A program made the position numbers and the translations under genes. Of a DNA stretch of 64,000 nucleotides, positions 36,101 through 57,935 are shown in pieces. Source of the DNA: Mastigias papua (lineage: Eukaryota; Cnidaria; Scyphozoa; Rhizostomeae; Mastigiidae); NCBI GenBank assembly GCA_964019165.1, contig OZ025281.1:3159740-3223739 (forward strand), given 5' to 3'. A model generated the notes under the pieces. The model saw nothing but the letters and a program-made list of their open reading frames with translations. It searched no databases and was not told where the DNA came from. The stretch's first letter is position 1, and the number at the start of each line of letters is the position of its first letter.

Positions 36101-39100
36101 TTGGCCAAAAATGGCTCATTTTCATCACTTTTCAATCTGCAATCAAAATCAATCAATTTCAAATTTGGTCATTTTTGAGCAAAATACCAAGGCTATAGCC
36201 TTACTTTTTGGCCAAAAATGGCTCATTTTCATCACTTTTCAATCTGCAATCAAAATCAATCAATTTCAAATTTGGTCATTTTTGAGCAAAATACCAAGGC
36301 TATAGCCTTACTTTTTGGCCAAAAATGGCTCATTTTCATCACTTTTCAATCTGCAATCAAACTCAATCAATTTCAAATTTGGTCATTTTTGAGCAAAATA
36401 CCAAGGCTATAGCCTTACTTTTTGGCCAAAAATGGCTCATTTTCATCACTTTTCAATCTGCAATCAAAATCAATCAATTTCAAATTTGGTCATTTTTGAG
36501 CAAAATACCAAGGCTATAGCCTTACTTTTTGGCCAAAAATGGCTCATTTTCATCACTTTTCAATCTGCAATCAAAATCAATCAATTTCAAATTTGGTCAG
36601 TTTTGAGCAAAATACCAAGGCTATAGCCTTACTTTTTGGCCAAAAATGGCTCATTTTCATCACTTTTCAATCTGCAATCAAAATCAATCAATTTCAAATT
36701 TGGTCATTTTTGAGCAAAATACCAAGGCTATAGCCTTACTTTTTGGCCAAAAATGGCTCATTTTCATCACTTTTCAATCTGCAATCAAAATCAATCAATT
36801 TCAAATTTGGTCATTTTTGAGCAAAATACCAAGGCTATAGCCTTACTTTTTGGCCAAAAATGGCTCATTTTCATCACTTTTCAATCTGCAATCAAAATCA
36901 ATCAATTTCAAATTTGGTCATTTTTGAGCAAAATACCAAGGCTATAGCCTTACTTTTTGGCCAAAAATGGCTCATTTTCATCACTTTTCAATCTGCAATC
37001 AAAATCAATCAATTTCAAATTTGGTCATTTTTGAGCAAAATACCAAGGCTATAGCGTTACTTTTTGGCCAAAAATGGCTCATTTTCATCACTTTTCAATC
37101 TGCAATCAAACTCAATCAATTTCAAATTTGGTCAGTTTTGAGCAAAATACCAAGGCTATAGCCTTACTTTTTGGCCAAAAATGGCTCATTTTCATCACTT
37201 TTCAATCTGCAATCAAAATCAATCAATTTCAAATTTGGTCATTTTTGAGCAAAATACCAAGGCTATAGCCTTACTTTTTGGCCAAAAATGGCTCATTTTC
37301 ATCACTTTTCAATCTGCAATCAAAATCAATCAATGTCAAATTTGGTCATTTTTGAGCAAAATACCAAGGCTATAGCCTTACTTTTTGGCCAAAAATGGCT
37401 CATTTTCATCACTTTTCAATCTGCAATCAAAATCAATCAATTTCAAATTTGGTCATTTTTGAGCAAAATACCAAGGCTATAGCCTTACTTTTTGGCCAAA
37501 AATGGCTCATTTTCATCACTTTTCAATCTGCAATCAAAATCAATCAATTTCAAATTTGGTCATTTTTGAGCAAAATACCAAGGCTATAGCCTTACTTTTT
37601 GGCCAAAAATGGCTCATTTTCATCACTTTTCAATCTGCAATCAAAATCAATCAATTTCAAATTTGGTCATTTTTGAGCAAAATACCAAGGCTATAGCCTT
37701 ACTTTTTGGCCAAAAATGGCTCATTTTCATCACTTTTCAATCTGCAATCAAAATCAATCAATTTCAAATTTGGTCATTTTTGAGCAAAATACCAAGGCTA
37801 TAGCCTTACTTTTTGGCCAAAAATGGCTCATTTTCATCACTTTTCAATCTGCAATCAAAATCAATCAATTTCAAATTTGGTCATTTTTGAGCAAAATACC
37901 AAGGCTATAGCCTTACTTTTTGGCCAAACATGGCTCATTTTCATCACTTTTCAATCTGCAATCAAAATCAATCAATTTCAAATTTGGTCATTTTTGAGCA
38001 AAATACCAAGGCTATAGCCTTACTTTTTGGCCAAAAATGGCTCATTTTCATCACTTTTCAATCTGCAATCAAAATCAATCAATTTCAAATTTGGTCATTT
38101 TTGAGCAAAATACCAAGGCTATAGCCTTACTTTTTGGCCAAAAATGGCTCATTTTCATCACTTTTCAATCTGCAATCAAAATCAATCAATTTCAAATTTG
38201 GTCATTTTTGAGCAAAATACCAAGGCTATAGCCTTACTTTTTGGCCAAAAATGGCTCATTTTCATCACTTTTCAATCTGGAATCAAAATCAATCAATTTC
38301 AAATTTGGTCATTTTTGAGCAAAATACCAAGGCTATAGCCTTACTTTTTGGCCAAAAATGGCTCATTTTCATCACTTTTCAATCTGCAATCAAAATCAAT
38401 CAATTTCAAATTTGGTCAGTTTTGAGCAAAATACCAAGGCTATAGCCTTACTTTTTGGCCAAAAATGGCTCATTTTCATCACTTTTCAATCTGCAATCAA
38501 ACTCAATCAATTTCAAATTTGGTCATTTTTGAGCAAAATACCAAGGCTATAGCCTTACTTTTTGGCCAAAAATGGCTCATTTTCATCACTTTTCAATCTG
38601 CAATCAAAATCAATCAATTTCAAATTTGGTCATTTTTGAGCAAAATACCAAGGCTATAGCCTTACTTTTTGGCCAAAAATGGCTCATTTTCATCACTTTT
38701 CAATCTGCAATCAAAATCAATCAATGTCAAATTTGGTCATTTTTGAGCAAAATACCAAGGCTATAGCCTTACTTTTTGGCCAAAAATGGCTCATTTTCAT
38801 CACTTTTCAATCTGCAATCAAACTCAATCAATTTCAAATTTGGTCATTTTTGAGCAAAATACCAAGGCTATAGCCTTACTTTTTGGCCACAAATGGCTCA
38901 TTTTCATCACTTTTCAATCTGCAATCAAACTCAATCAATTTCAAATTTGGTCATTTTTGAGCAAAATACCAAGGCTATAGCCTTACTTTTTGGCCAAAAA
39001 TGGCTCATTTTCATCACTTTTCAATCTGCAATCAAAATCAATCAATTTCAAATTTGGTCATTTTTGAGCAAAATACCAAGGCTATAGCCTTACTTTTTGG

Positions 39101-41891
39101 CCAAAAATGGCTCATTTTCATCACTTTTCAATCTGCAATCAAAATCAATCAATTTCAAATTTGGTCATTTTTGAGCAAAATACCAAGGCTATAGCCTTAC
39201 TTTTTGGCCAAAAATGGCTCATTTTCATCACTTTTCAATCTGCAATCAAACTCAATCAATTTCAAATTTGGTCATTTTTGAGCAAAATACCAAGGCTATA
39301 GCCTTACTTTTTGGCCAAAAATGGCTCATTTTCATCACTTTTCAATCTGCAATCAAACTCAATCAATTTCAAATTTGGTCATTTTTGAGCAAAATACCAA
39401 GGCTATAGCCTTACTTTTTGGCCAAAAATGGCTCATTTTCATCACTTTTCAATCTGCAATCAAACTCAATCAATTTCAAATTTGGTCATTTTTGAGCAAA
39501 ATACCAAGGCTATAGCCTTACTTTTTGGCCAAAAATGGCTCATTTTCATCACTTTTCAATCTGCAATCAAAATCAATCAATTTCAAATTTGGTCATTTTT
39601 GAGCAAAATACCAAGGCTATAGCCTTACTTTTTGGCCAAAAATGGCTCATTTTCATCACTTTTCAATCTGCAATCAAAATCAATCAATTTCAAATTTGGT
39701 CATTTTTGAGCAAAATACCAAGGCTATAGCCTTACTTTTTGGCCAAAAATAGCTCATTTTCATCACTTTTCAATCTGCAATCAAACTCAATCAATTTCAA
39801 ATTTGGTCATTTTTGAGCAAAATACCAAGGCTATAGCCTTACTTTTTGGCCAAAAATGGCTCATTTTCATCACTTTTCAATCTGCAATCAAAATCAATCA
39901 ATTTCAAATTTGGTCATTTTTGAGCAAAATACCAAGGCTATAGCCTTACTTTTTGGCCAAAAATGGCTCATTTTCATCACTTTTCAATCTGCAATCAAAA
40001 TCAATCAATGTCAAATTTGGTCATTTTTGAGCAAAATACCAAGGCTATAGCCTTACTTTTTGGCCACAAATGGCTCATTTTCATCACTTTTCAATCTGCA
40101 ATCAAAATCAATCAATGTCAAATTTGGTCAGTTTTGAGCAAAATACCAAGGCTATAGCCTTACTTTTTGGCCAAAAATGGCTCATTTTCATCACTTTTCA
40201 ATCTGCAATCAAAATCAATCAATTTCAAATTTGGTCATTTTTGAGCAAAATACCAAGGCTATAGCCTTACTTTTTGGCCAAAAATGGCTCATTTTCATCA
40301 CTTTTCAATCTGCAATCAAAATCAATCAATTTCAAATTTGGTCATTTTTGAGCAAAATACCAAGGCTATAGCCTTACTTTTTGGCCAAAAATGGCTCATT
40401 TTCATCACTTTTCAATCTGCAATCAAAATCAATCAATTTCAAATTTGGTCATTTTTGAGCAAAATACCAAGGCTATAGCGTTACTTTTTGGCCAAAAATG
40501 GCTCATTTTCATCACTTTTCAATCTGCAATCAAAATCAATCAATTTCAAATTTGGTCATTTTTGAGCAAAATACCAAGGCTATAGCCTTACTTTTTGGCC
40601 AAAAATGGCTCATTTTCATCACTTTTCAATCTGCAATCAAAATCAATCAATTTCAAATTTGGTCATTTTTGAGCAAAATACCAAGGCTATAGCCTTACTT
40701 TTTGGCCAAAAATGGCTCATTTTCATCACTTTTCAATCTGCAATCAAAATCAATCAATTTCAAATTTGGTCATTTTTGAGCAAAATACCAAGGCTATAGC
40801 CTTACTTTTTGGCCAAAAATGGCTCATTTTCATCACTTTTCAATCTGCAATCAAAATCAATCAATTTCAAATTTGGTCATTTTTGAGCAAAATACCAAGG
40901 CTATAGCCTTACTTTTTGGCCAAAAATGGCTCATTTTCATCACTTTTCAATCTGCAATCAAAATCAATCAATTTCAAATTTGGTCATTTTTGAGCAAAAT
41001 ACCAAGGCTATAGCCTTACTTTTTGGCCAAAAATGGCTCATTTTCATCACTTTTCAATCTGCAATCTGCAATCAATCAATTTCAAATTTGGTCATTTTTG
41101 AGCAAAATACCAAGGCTATAGCCTTACTTTTTGGCCACAAATGGCTCATTTTCATCACTTTTCAATCTGCAATCAAAATCAATCAATTTCAAATTTGGTC
41201 ATTTTTGAGCAAAATACCAAGGCTATAGCCTTACTTTTTGGCCAAAAATGGCTCATTTTCATCACTTTTCAATCTGCAATCAAAATCAATCAATTTCAAA
41301 TTTGGTCAGTTTTGAGCAAAATACCAAGGCTATAGCCTTACTTTTTGGCCAAAAATGGCTCATTTTCATCACTTTTCAATCTGCAATCAAAATCAATCAA
41401 TTTCAAATTTGGTCATTTTTGAGCAAAATACCAAGGCTATAGCCTTACTTTTTGGCCAAAAATGGCTCATTTTCATCACTTTTCAATCTGCAATCAAAAT
41501 CAATCAATTTCAAATTTGGTCATTTTTGAGCAAAATACCAAGGCTATAGCCTTACTTTTTGGCCAAAAATGGCTCATTTTCATCACTTTTCAATCTGCAA
41601 TCTGCAATCAATCAATTTCAAATTTGGTCATTTTTGAGCAAAATACCAAGGCTATAGCCTTACTTTTTGGCCACAAATGGCTCATTTTCATCACTTTTCA
41701 ATCTGCAATCAAAATCAATCAATTTCAAATTTGGTCATTTTTGAGCAAAATACCAAGGCTATAGCCTTACTTTTTGGCCAAAAATGGCTCATTTTCATCA
41801 CTTTTCAATCTGCAATCAAAATCAATCAATTTCAAATTTGGACAGTTTTGAGCAAAATACCAAGGCTATAGCCTTACGGTATGGCCAAAAA
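27124..41891 (+). repeat. 107-bp satellite array, about 138 tandem copies
   Basis: The unit runs TCATTTTCATCACTTTTCAA ... CAAATTTGGTCATTTTTGAG ... CCAAGGCTATAGCCTTACTT ... GGCCAAAAATGG, and copies differ by zero to a few substitutions. Unit length is 107 except for two 108-bp copies (near 41060 and 41597) and one that has lost a T (near 34570). Each unit has the perfect palindrome AAGGCTATAGCCTT. Because 107 is not a multiple of three, every unit yields the same overlapping 64-codon frame, which is an artefact. The array sits in the space between two convergent genes. It begins abruptly at about 27124 and ends in a mutated copy near 41891. Confidence 0.98.
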
Positions 41892-42213
41892 AGTTGTTCA
41901 ATTTGGTGTAGACAGGGATCATTCAGTCGCTACACAACACGTCTAGGAGTAACAGGAGTCAAAGTGCTCCCAGTGTATGGTGTCGTGCACCAGTATTGGA
42001 ATTGGGACTGGTAAGCGGATAAGGTACTTAGAAGGAATAAAGGGAATGCAAATGAACTAGATGCTGTGACTGTGGAGAATGTGTGGTACTAAGGAATGAG
42101 CCAATATGAAAATTGACGGAAAGCAAGCTAACCAACAAACTGATGGAAACTTTTACTAACATGAAGTCAATACAGCAGAACGTAGACTGAGATAAATTCT
42201 CTTGAAGATTACC

Positions 42214-43632
42214 TGTGTAGAATGAGGATGAACATGCTGGTGAAGAGTGAGGAGGAAAAACGCTGGTGAAGAGTGAGCATGAAACACGCTGGTGTAGACT
42301 TAGGATGAAACACACTGGTGTAGGCTGAGGATGAACACGCTGGTGAAGAGAAAGGATGAAACATGCTGGTGTAGACTGAGGATAAACACACTGGTGAAGA
42401 GTGAGGATGATAAACACTTGTGAAGAGAAAGGATGAAACACACTGGTGAAGAGTGAGGATGAAACACACTGGTGTAGACTGAGGAAGAACACACTGGTGA
42501 AGAGTGAGGATGAAAAATGATGTTGAAGATTGAGGATCAAACACGCTGATGTAGACTGAGGATGAAAAACGCTGGTGAAGAGTGCGAATGAAACATGCTG
42601 GTGAAGAGTGAGGATGAAAAATGCTGGTGAAGGGTGAGGATGAAAAATGCTGGTGAAGAGTGAGGATGAAGCACGCTGGTGTAGACTGAGGAAGAACACA
42701 CTGGTGAAGAGTGAGCATGAAAAATGCTGGTGAAAAGTGAGGATGAAACACGCTGGTGTAGACTGAGGATGAAAACACTGGGGAAGAGTGAGGATGAAAC
42801 ACACTGGTGTAGACTGAGGATGAACACACTGGTGAAAAGTGAGGATGAAAAATGCTGGTGAGTTGTGATGATTAAACACGCTGGTGTAAACTGAGGATGA
42901 AAAACACTGGGGAAGAGTGAGGATGAAACACACTGGTGTAGACTGAGGATGAACACACTGGTGAAAAGTGAGGATGAAAAATGCTGGTGAGTTGTGATGA
43001 TTAAACACGCTGGTGTAAACTGAGGATGAAAAACACTGGGGAAGAGTGAGGATGAAACACACTGGTGTAGACTGAGGATGAACACACTGGTGAAAAGTGA
43101 GGATGAAAAATGCTGGTGAGTTGTGATGATTAAACACGCTGGTGTAGACTGAGGATGAAAAACACTGGGGAAGAGTGAGGATGAAACACACTGGTGTAGA
43201 CTGAGGATGAACACACTGGTGAAGAGTGAGGATGAAACACACTGGTGTAGACTGAGGAAGAACACACTGGTGAAGAGTGAGGATGAAAAATGATGTTGAA
43301 GAGTGAGGATCAAACACGCTGCTGGGGACTGAGGATGAAAACCGCTGGTGAAGAGTGAGAATGAAACATGCTAGTGAAGAGTGAGGATGAAAAACGCTGG
43401 GGAAGAGTGAGGATGAAAAACATTGGGGAAGAGTGAGGATGAAACACACTGGTGTAGACTGAGGAAGAACACACTGGTTAAGAGTGAGGATGAAAAATGC
43501 TGTTGAAGAGTGAGGATCAAACACGCTGCTGGAGACTGAGGATGAAAAACGCTGGTGAAGAGTGAGAATGAAACATGCTAGTGAAGAGTGAGGATGAAAA
43601 ATGCTGGTGAAGAGTGAGGATGAAATACGCTG
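42214..43632 (+). repeat. 25-26 bp minisatellite with 129-bp higher-order repeat
   Basis: Units alternate between GTGAAGAGTGAGGATGAAA and GTGTAGACTGAGGATGAAC types, each followed by CACACTG or ACGCTG. A five-unit block recurs exactly 129 bases apart (landmark TGAACACACTGGTGAA at 42821, 42950, 43079 and 43208). The purine-rich strand is plus. The minus strand stays open for about 498 codons because 129 is a multiple of three; I see no gene signals around it. Confidence 0.93.
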
Positions 43633-43777
43633 AATACTGACTGGTCGGATTTAGGGCATTGAACCTATTGCACAGAAAAGGGGCGCGGGGAGAAAGGGGA
43701 CCAGCATGATAAGGCCTTGTTTTGTCAATCTACCAATAACTCTACTTTCTGAGTCAAAGTCGGCCTACTTCACCATG

Positions 43778-44090
43778 CCTGATTTTCATCAAAAATGAAG
43801 GGTATAACTTTACATGTTGAGCCAAACGAGAGCCACCTTTCAGCCCGAGGCGATAACCTTAGCTTTAAGTAAAACGCAACTGGTTTTTGACTAACTTGAT
43901 TTTCTTCAAAAACGATAGGCTATAATCTTATATTTTTAGTCAAGCTAGATCCATCTTTCAATTGGGGGTAATTTTGATGAGAACTTGAAGGCTATAGCCT
44001 TAATTTCTAAGTCAAAGTCCATCTATCTTAGCCAAGCTTGCTTTTCATGAAAAACCAAAGGCTATAATCTAATTGTTTGAGCCAAACTCG
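43778..44090 (+). repeat. Decayed relatives of the 107-bp satellite (right flank)
   Basis: Words TGATTTTCATCAAAAATGAA, CTTGATTTTCTTCAAAAACG, GAAGGCTATAGCCTTAATTT and CTTTTCATGAAAAACCAAAG followed by GGCTATAAT recur at irregular spacing, echoing the satellite core including its palindrome. Confidence 0.55.
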
Positions 44091-44930
44091 AAAAGCGCCA
44101 TTGTACGTTATGGCTGTGCTAGAAATGTTGAATATAGTCCATGGTTTTGTGGTATATATTAATACTACGACAAAAGTAGAAATAGAGATAAACACTGGCA
44201 AATAATATATCAGCTTATACGTGTTGTAATAGCAGGAAAGGATTGTATTCAAGAATCATATAAATACAACAAGGAATCATAACTAGTTTCAACATTCTGG
44301 TAAAACTATCGATCTAGCAATGGCTACACTAATGCAAGAACGATTGCTTCAAAAAATACCTTGTAGCTAACATAGACCATAAACCTAGGCATTTATTTGC
44401 TAGAAATTCAACTTCTAATTTGACACTGAAACACGAGTCTACAGAAATATATGGGTACTCTGGGGCCTTGGTAGGAGGCCATAAGAAAGCTTGGGAGTAT
44501 GTTGATTAAGGGAGTTTTGGATGTAAATAAAACACGGTCAGCTGGAGAAAATAGTAAGAGCATTTCACTTTGCATGTTTCAATTATATGGCTAAATATAT
44601 GTTAAGAACTGTGACAAAAAACATACATTTCCTGGACTGATGGATTGTTCGACACTGACAATTGAATAACTGACACAATGACGTCTTATATGATGAGGAG
44701 TGCAGGTTAAGTCAACTGGCAAATTTGAACAGGAAAGTCGAAACATCTTAAGTTCAAGAAAGATATGTTTCTTTGTCGTCGTTCCTATCCAGTAGTATCT
44801 TTCCAAAGCTTTGGGGACTATAATGCCAAATATTCAGAATAGTTTTTGGACAATTCGAAAGTAGCCAAATAAAGAAGAAACACAGTCAAAAGCAAACAAG
44901 TAAGATTGGGGTTTTGATTCTCTCGAAGAC

Positions 44931-45200
44931 AAAGAAGAGGAAGATGAGGAAGAACAGATAGCAGAAGAAGCACAGAAAGAAGAGAAAGAAGAGGAAGAAA
45001 AGGTAAAGGTAGAAGAGAAAAAACGGAAGAAAGAGGAACAAACAGGAAGAGAAAGAAGAGGAAGATGAGGAAGAACAGATAGCAGAAGAAGCACAGAAAG
45101 AAGAGAAAGAAGAGGAAGAAAAGGTAAAGGTAGAAGAGAAAAAACGGAAGAAAGAGGAACAAACAGGAAGAGAAAGAAGAGGAAGAGGAAGAGGAAGAAG
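44931..45200 (+). repeat. 121-bp purine-rich tandem duplication
   Basis: Two near-identical 121-base units start AAAGAAGAGGAAGATGAGG (44931, 45052), and the start of a third is at 45173. The unit length is not a multiple of three, so acidic/basic reading frames do not persist; I treat it as non-coding. Confidence 0.92.
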
Positions 45201-46465
45201 GGGACGTGCAGTTAGATTAATATCAAAAACAGCGCTCTTCAGCATTCTAGGTACAAATTCCCCTTTCTGGTTGAAGAATTTTGCAATTTCTTGTAGAGAT
45301 TCACTTTTATGGAAACTACTTCAATTTCATTTTGAAAAATCAAGAGATTACTCCAAATACCCCATCGGAATCGAACACAAGGAAAATCTAAGCCATTAGA
45401 ATGTAATACGAAAAAATTAAATGCTATTCTTGTAATGAGAGGCTAAGCAGAGGCTAGTTATTACATGAGTTGAACTCTGCAGCAACTGCCGTTTAACTTT
45501 CATAATTTTCATACAATGTGAAATTCAGCGAATGAGAAATTACTGGACAGTTATCAATGAACGCAGTTTTGAAAGCCCTAAAGATCGATTTACTGAGGTA
45601 TTCATGGCTAGCAACAGATAGCAAGACGGAAGTTCAATTTAAGTTGGTTTTAAAATCCTACAATCAGTGGTGTTTATGCTCGTTGGTCCCAACAAAGCGT
45701 CATCTAGGGTAACACGGATTTTCTAGAGAACAAACTGCAGATGAGGAGGAAGAATTACGATCTTGAGGATATTTGAAAAAATAAAAAGATGTTTCAAACA
45801 ATCTAGGCCTGGCGTGTCACTTAACAAAACTTATGTTGCAAGAACAGGCCATGGTAGATTAGAACCAGCAAAATTATTAGCGAAAATTCGAGGGCGTGAT
45901 AAGTCAGTTGAAGGCAATGAAAGTCTCAAGTTGTTCTCAGCAACCGAGAACTGTACCGACAAACTACACCCACAAACTATACCAACAAATTACACCGAAA
46001 AATTACACCGACAATTACACCGACAATTACACCGACAAGTATACCGACAATTGCATAGACACCTACACCATTAATAATCCGGAAAATTCCCAATAAACAC
46101 GTGATAGTCTTTACTGTAAAGATTTTTAGGGATTCCAGAGCATGAAACTCATTTCTATGATATTGGAGAAAAGCTATTCTACAGGAGATCTAGTCCTTGC
46201 TTTCCTTAACTCCTCAAAATGCTTAAACATAAATTTTTTCAACAATACACCATACTCTCCTTACGCTCTGAGTCACTAGACTTCTACCCTTGTGAAAATA
46301 AGTCAAGCCCAATTTCCGGTGAACATAACACTATATATACTCCCTGGTCAAACAACGTCACAATGAACGAAAGAACGTGCAACAAGTTGCTAGCATTGAA
46401 GACATAAGACGTGTTATTCTGCGGTTAATTAACAAAAATGTCTACCTCTCTTCTCCTCATATTTC

Positions 46466-55750
<9,285 letters not shown>

Positions 55751-56962
55751 TTCTCTGCTTCTGGTGTTTCCTCCCTTTAATTCAAATGCAACCTAGGCCA
55801 TTATAATGCGCCACCCCGATGACGCTATCACCTGCTCCTCCTCAGTAACTATCATACCTGCAGTAAAATTCTCGGAGGCACTTATTTTCTCAAATTTCCA
55901 CAGTTTCCGAAAAGCATCTTCCATCAGCAGCAAAATACAATACCATTTAGAGAAAAGTAAGTACCTCGGGCTTGATTTATACAGTATATGATATTAGGAC
56001 GCCTTCCTAAATCGTTTTTTGAGTAAAAAAATCCTCACTGGGCTAAAATGTCCTAACCTTACGCAATTTGTAATGTTTCCTAAAAGGGAATCTTTCTTAT
56101 ATTTGGACGGGGGATTATTAAAGGCGGCTTATACGAAGGGAGTTGTGAAATGTTCTTACGTGGGCACCATAAAATAGCCCATTATAAAAACTCGTCGCAA
56201 CAAAAAAGGGTAAGTTACAACAATATCTACACCATTGTCTGAGAAGGAAGCTTGCTGGAGATTAGCCTAAGAAACTCTAGTTCTAACATGGAGGTTTATT
56301 CAAAGCGGACTTTTTCGAGTGGGGAGGATGACTTGAAAATTTATTGTACACTCTTTTTACAAGAACCAGAACACTTGAGGTTCAAGCTGACTGTTCTTAA
56401 TTTTTCAAAAATTTTGAGGCTGAATTGTTCATAATTTGCTCTTAAATTATTTGAGTGTTGCCTTTAGACAATATACCAGAGAACATTTTATTTTCATGAA
56501 ACAGGTACTATTATTAATAACATTAGCAGAAGACAAAAGATATACGTTCCTACGGATGTATAATCCTTGCTAAAAGTCTTCGTACACTTACGACTTTTTA
56601 CACATTGATGATTTTAGTGTTTCGTGGGATTTTAGCAAACATTGTAGAACTTATAAAGTTTTTATCAGTTTCAAATCGTTTTAAGAAAGTGTTGTCGATT
56701 GTCACAAATATGTCAGTGAACTGAGGGCCTATTTCGCCTATTTGCTAGCTTTACTTTTGACATGCAGATTTGACTTTGTTGCAAATGGAATGGAACCCTC
56801 AGATGGACTTGGACCGCTTGTTATATCTCCTTAGAGACGGTCCGTTATCTGTATACCACGCTAGACTGTATATACAAGGACAGACGATAAGCAAAATAGC
56901 AAAATATGTTGAAGTCCCAACTGATGGTTGTATCTAGCAATTTATATGAGTACGAGTTCTTA

Positions 56963-57211
56963 GGGACCGGTCATTAATTCTTCCAGGGGAGGGGGTGGAA
57001 AACATCTGGGAGGGGGGCCCAAAATTCTGCACACTCTGAGGGAGGGGGAATAAAAATAAAGGCATTTTAAGAGAAGGACTAGGAGTTACTTCTGAAATCC
57101 TGGAGTGTGGATCAAAATAGTTACATAAACCTAAGAGGGGGAACGAAAATTCCATCAAATATATGAGAATGTCTTCCACCCCCTCCCCACAAGTAATTAA
57201 TGACCGGTCCC
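56963..57211. mobile_element. MITE with TTA target duplication (Harbinger-like), element A
   Basis: Perfect terminal inverted repeats GGGACCGGTCATTAATT, flanked by TTA at 56960-56962 and 57212-57214. It is 249 bases, with G-rich subterminal tracts on the left and C-rich on the right, and no ORF. A 3-bp TTA/TAA duplication is typical of PIF/Harbinger; the superfamily is inferred. Confidence 0.8.
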
Positions 57212-57869
57212 TTATTCTGATCTGTTTCACATTCTGAAAAAGCAAGTTTGCATTGGCCATGGCTGTTTACTCATAGGCAATGGAAAGTGAACTCGATAGT
57301 AGTGGTGAGAAGTAAACTCGATGCAAAAAGATTGGGCACTCTTACGATAAGATCAATGGATAAAATACTGTAGGCTGCTCTGAATAATCAAGACTTGTTA
57401 CCAAGCTGGAAATGAACCTTCTGCCTGAAGCCAGAACTTTCGATAAAACAACATCAACAACCATAAAACAAAAGAGCTTATAGTTCCCAGACCTCCATTG
57501 TCAATCCAGTCCACTTTACATTATCTATGGCTTAGTTCACACCTGCAGATGTGTGAAAATGAGAATGCGAGATATGTTTTTAAAGTGTTAAATAAAATTG
57601 CAATGAAGAAAACAAGAAAACTGAGAAATGAATGAGACGGATCAAAGACTGACATCGAGTTAAAAATATTTGGAAGGCACAACACGCATCTTCTTTTTTA
57701 AAGTTGATTAGCTAGTGTCAAAATCACGTCATTCTTTCACACTGCGAAATAACTTTGCCTATTAATTTCTAAAAGTCGGATGTGTGGATAAATGAGCATA
57801 TACGAAAGGTGGGTTGGAGACTTCTTGCTCCACATATATGTGCAAAAAGGACCGAGTAGAGTGAGTGGG

Positions 57870-57935
57870 TCTTACGCAGAATGCGGGAATCGCAAGCAGA
57901 ATGCGGTAGTCTCGCGCAGAATGCGGGAGGGTTCG
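57870..57935 (+). repeat. Short tandem repeat of GCAGAATGCGG
   Basis: Three imperfect copies, about 20 bases apart, of a word around CGCAGAATGCGGGA. Confidence 0.8.

Larger units (their letters stand above)
43633..46465. other. Intergenic region between minisatellite and EB1 3' end
   Basis: Contains decayed satellite relatives (43778-44090) and the 121-bp purine-rich duplication (44931-45200). A short degenerate ATTACACCGACA repeat lies near 45950-46060. No gene could be supported. Confidence 0.6.

Noticed and set aside
27124..41891. Possibility of a CRISPR-like array
   Set aside because: There are no unique spacers. The whole 107-bp unit is repeated, and the surrounding genes are spliced eukaryotic genes.
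27231..42014. More than a hundred near-identical 64-codon reading frames (MAHFHHFSICNQ...), two of 100 codons
   Set aside because: They are generated by the 107-bp satellite. Each spans almost two units and neighbours overlap in different frames, because 107 is not a multiple of three. There is no coding-type variation.
42028..43524. 498-codon minus-strand reading frame (SVFHPHSSPACFILTLHQ-type repeats)
   Set aside because: It coincides with the minisatellite, shows related open frames in other phases, and has no splice or family signal. Kept as a repeat, with a note in the findings.
44818..45245. Leu/Phe/Ser-rich minus-strand and Glu/Lys-rich plus-strand frames
   Set aside because: The 121-bp purine-rich duplication is not a multiple of three and the frames break or shift between copies.
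45763..46074. 103-codon plus-strand frame ending in NYT/HRQ repeats
   Set aside because: The end is a degenerate ATTACACCGACA repeat, the rest matches nothing I know, and it lies in the convergent intergenic gap.
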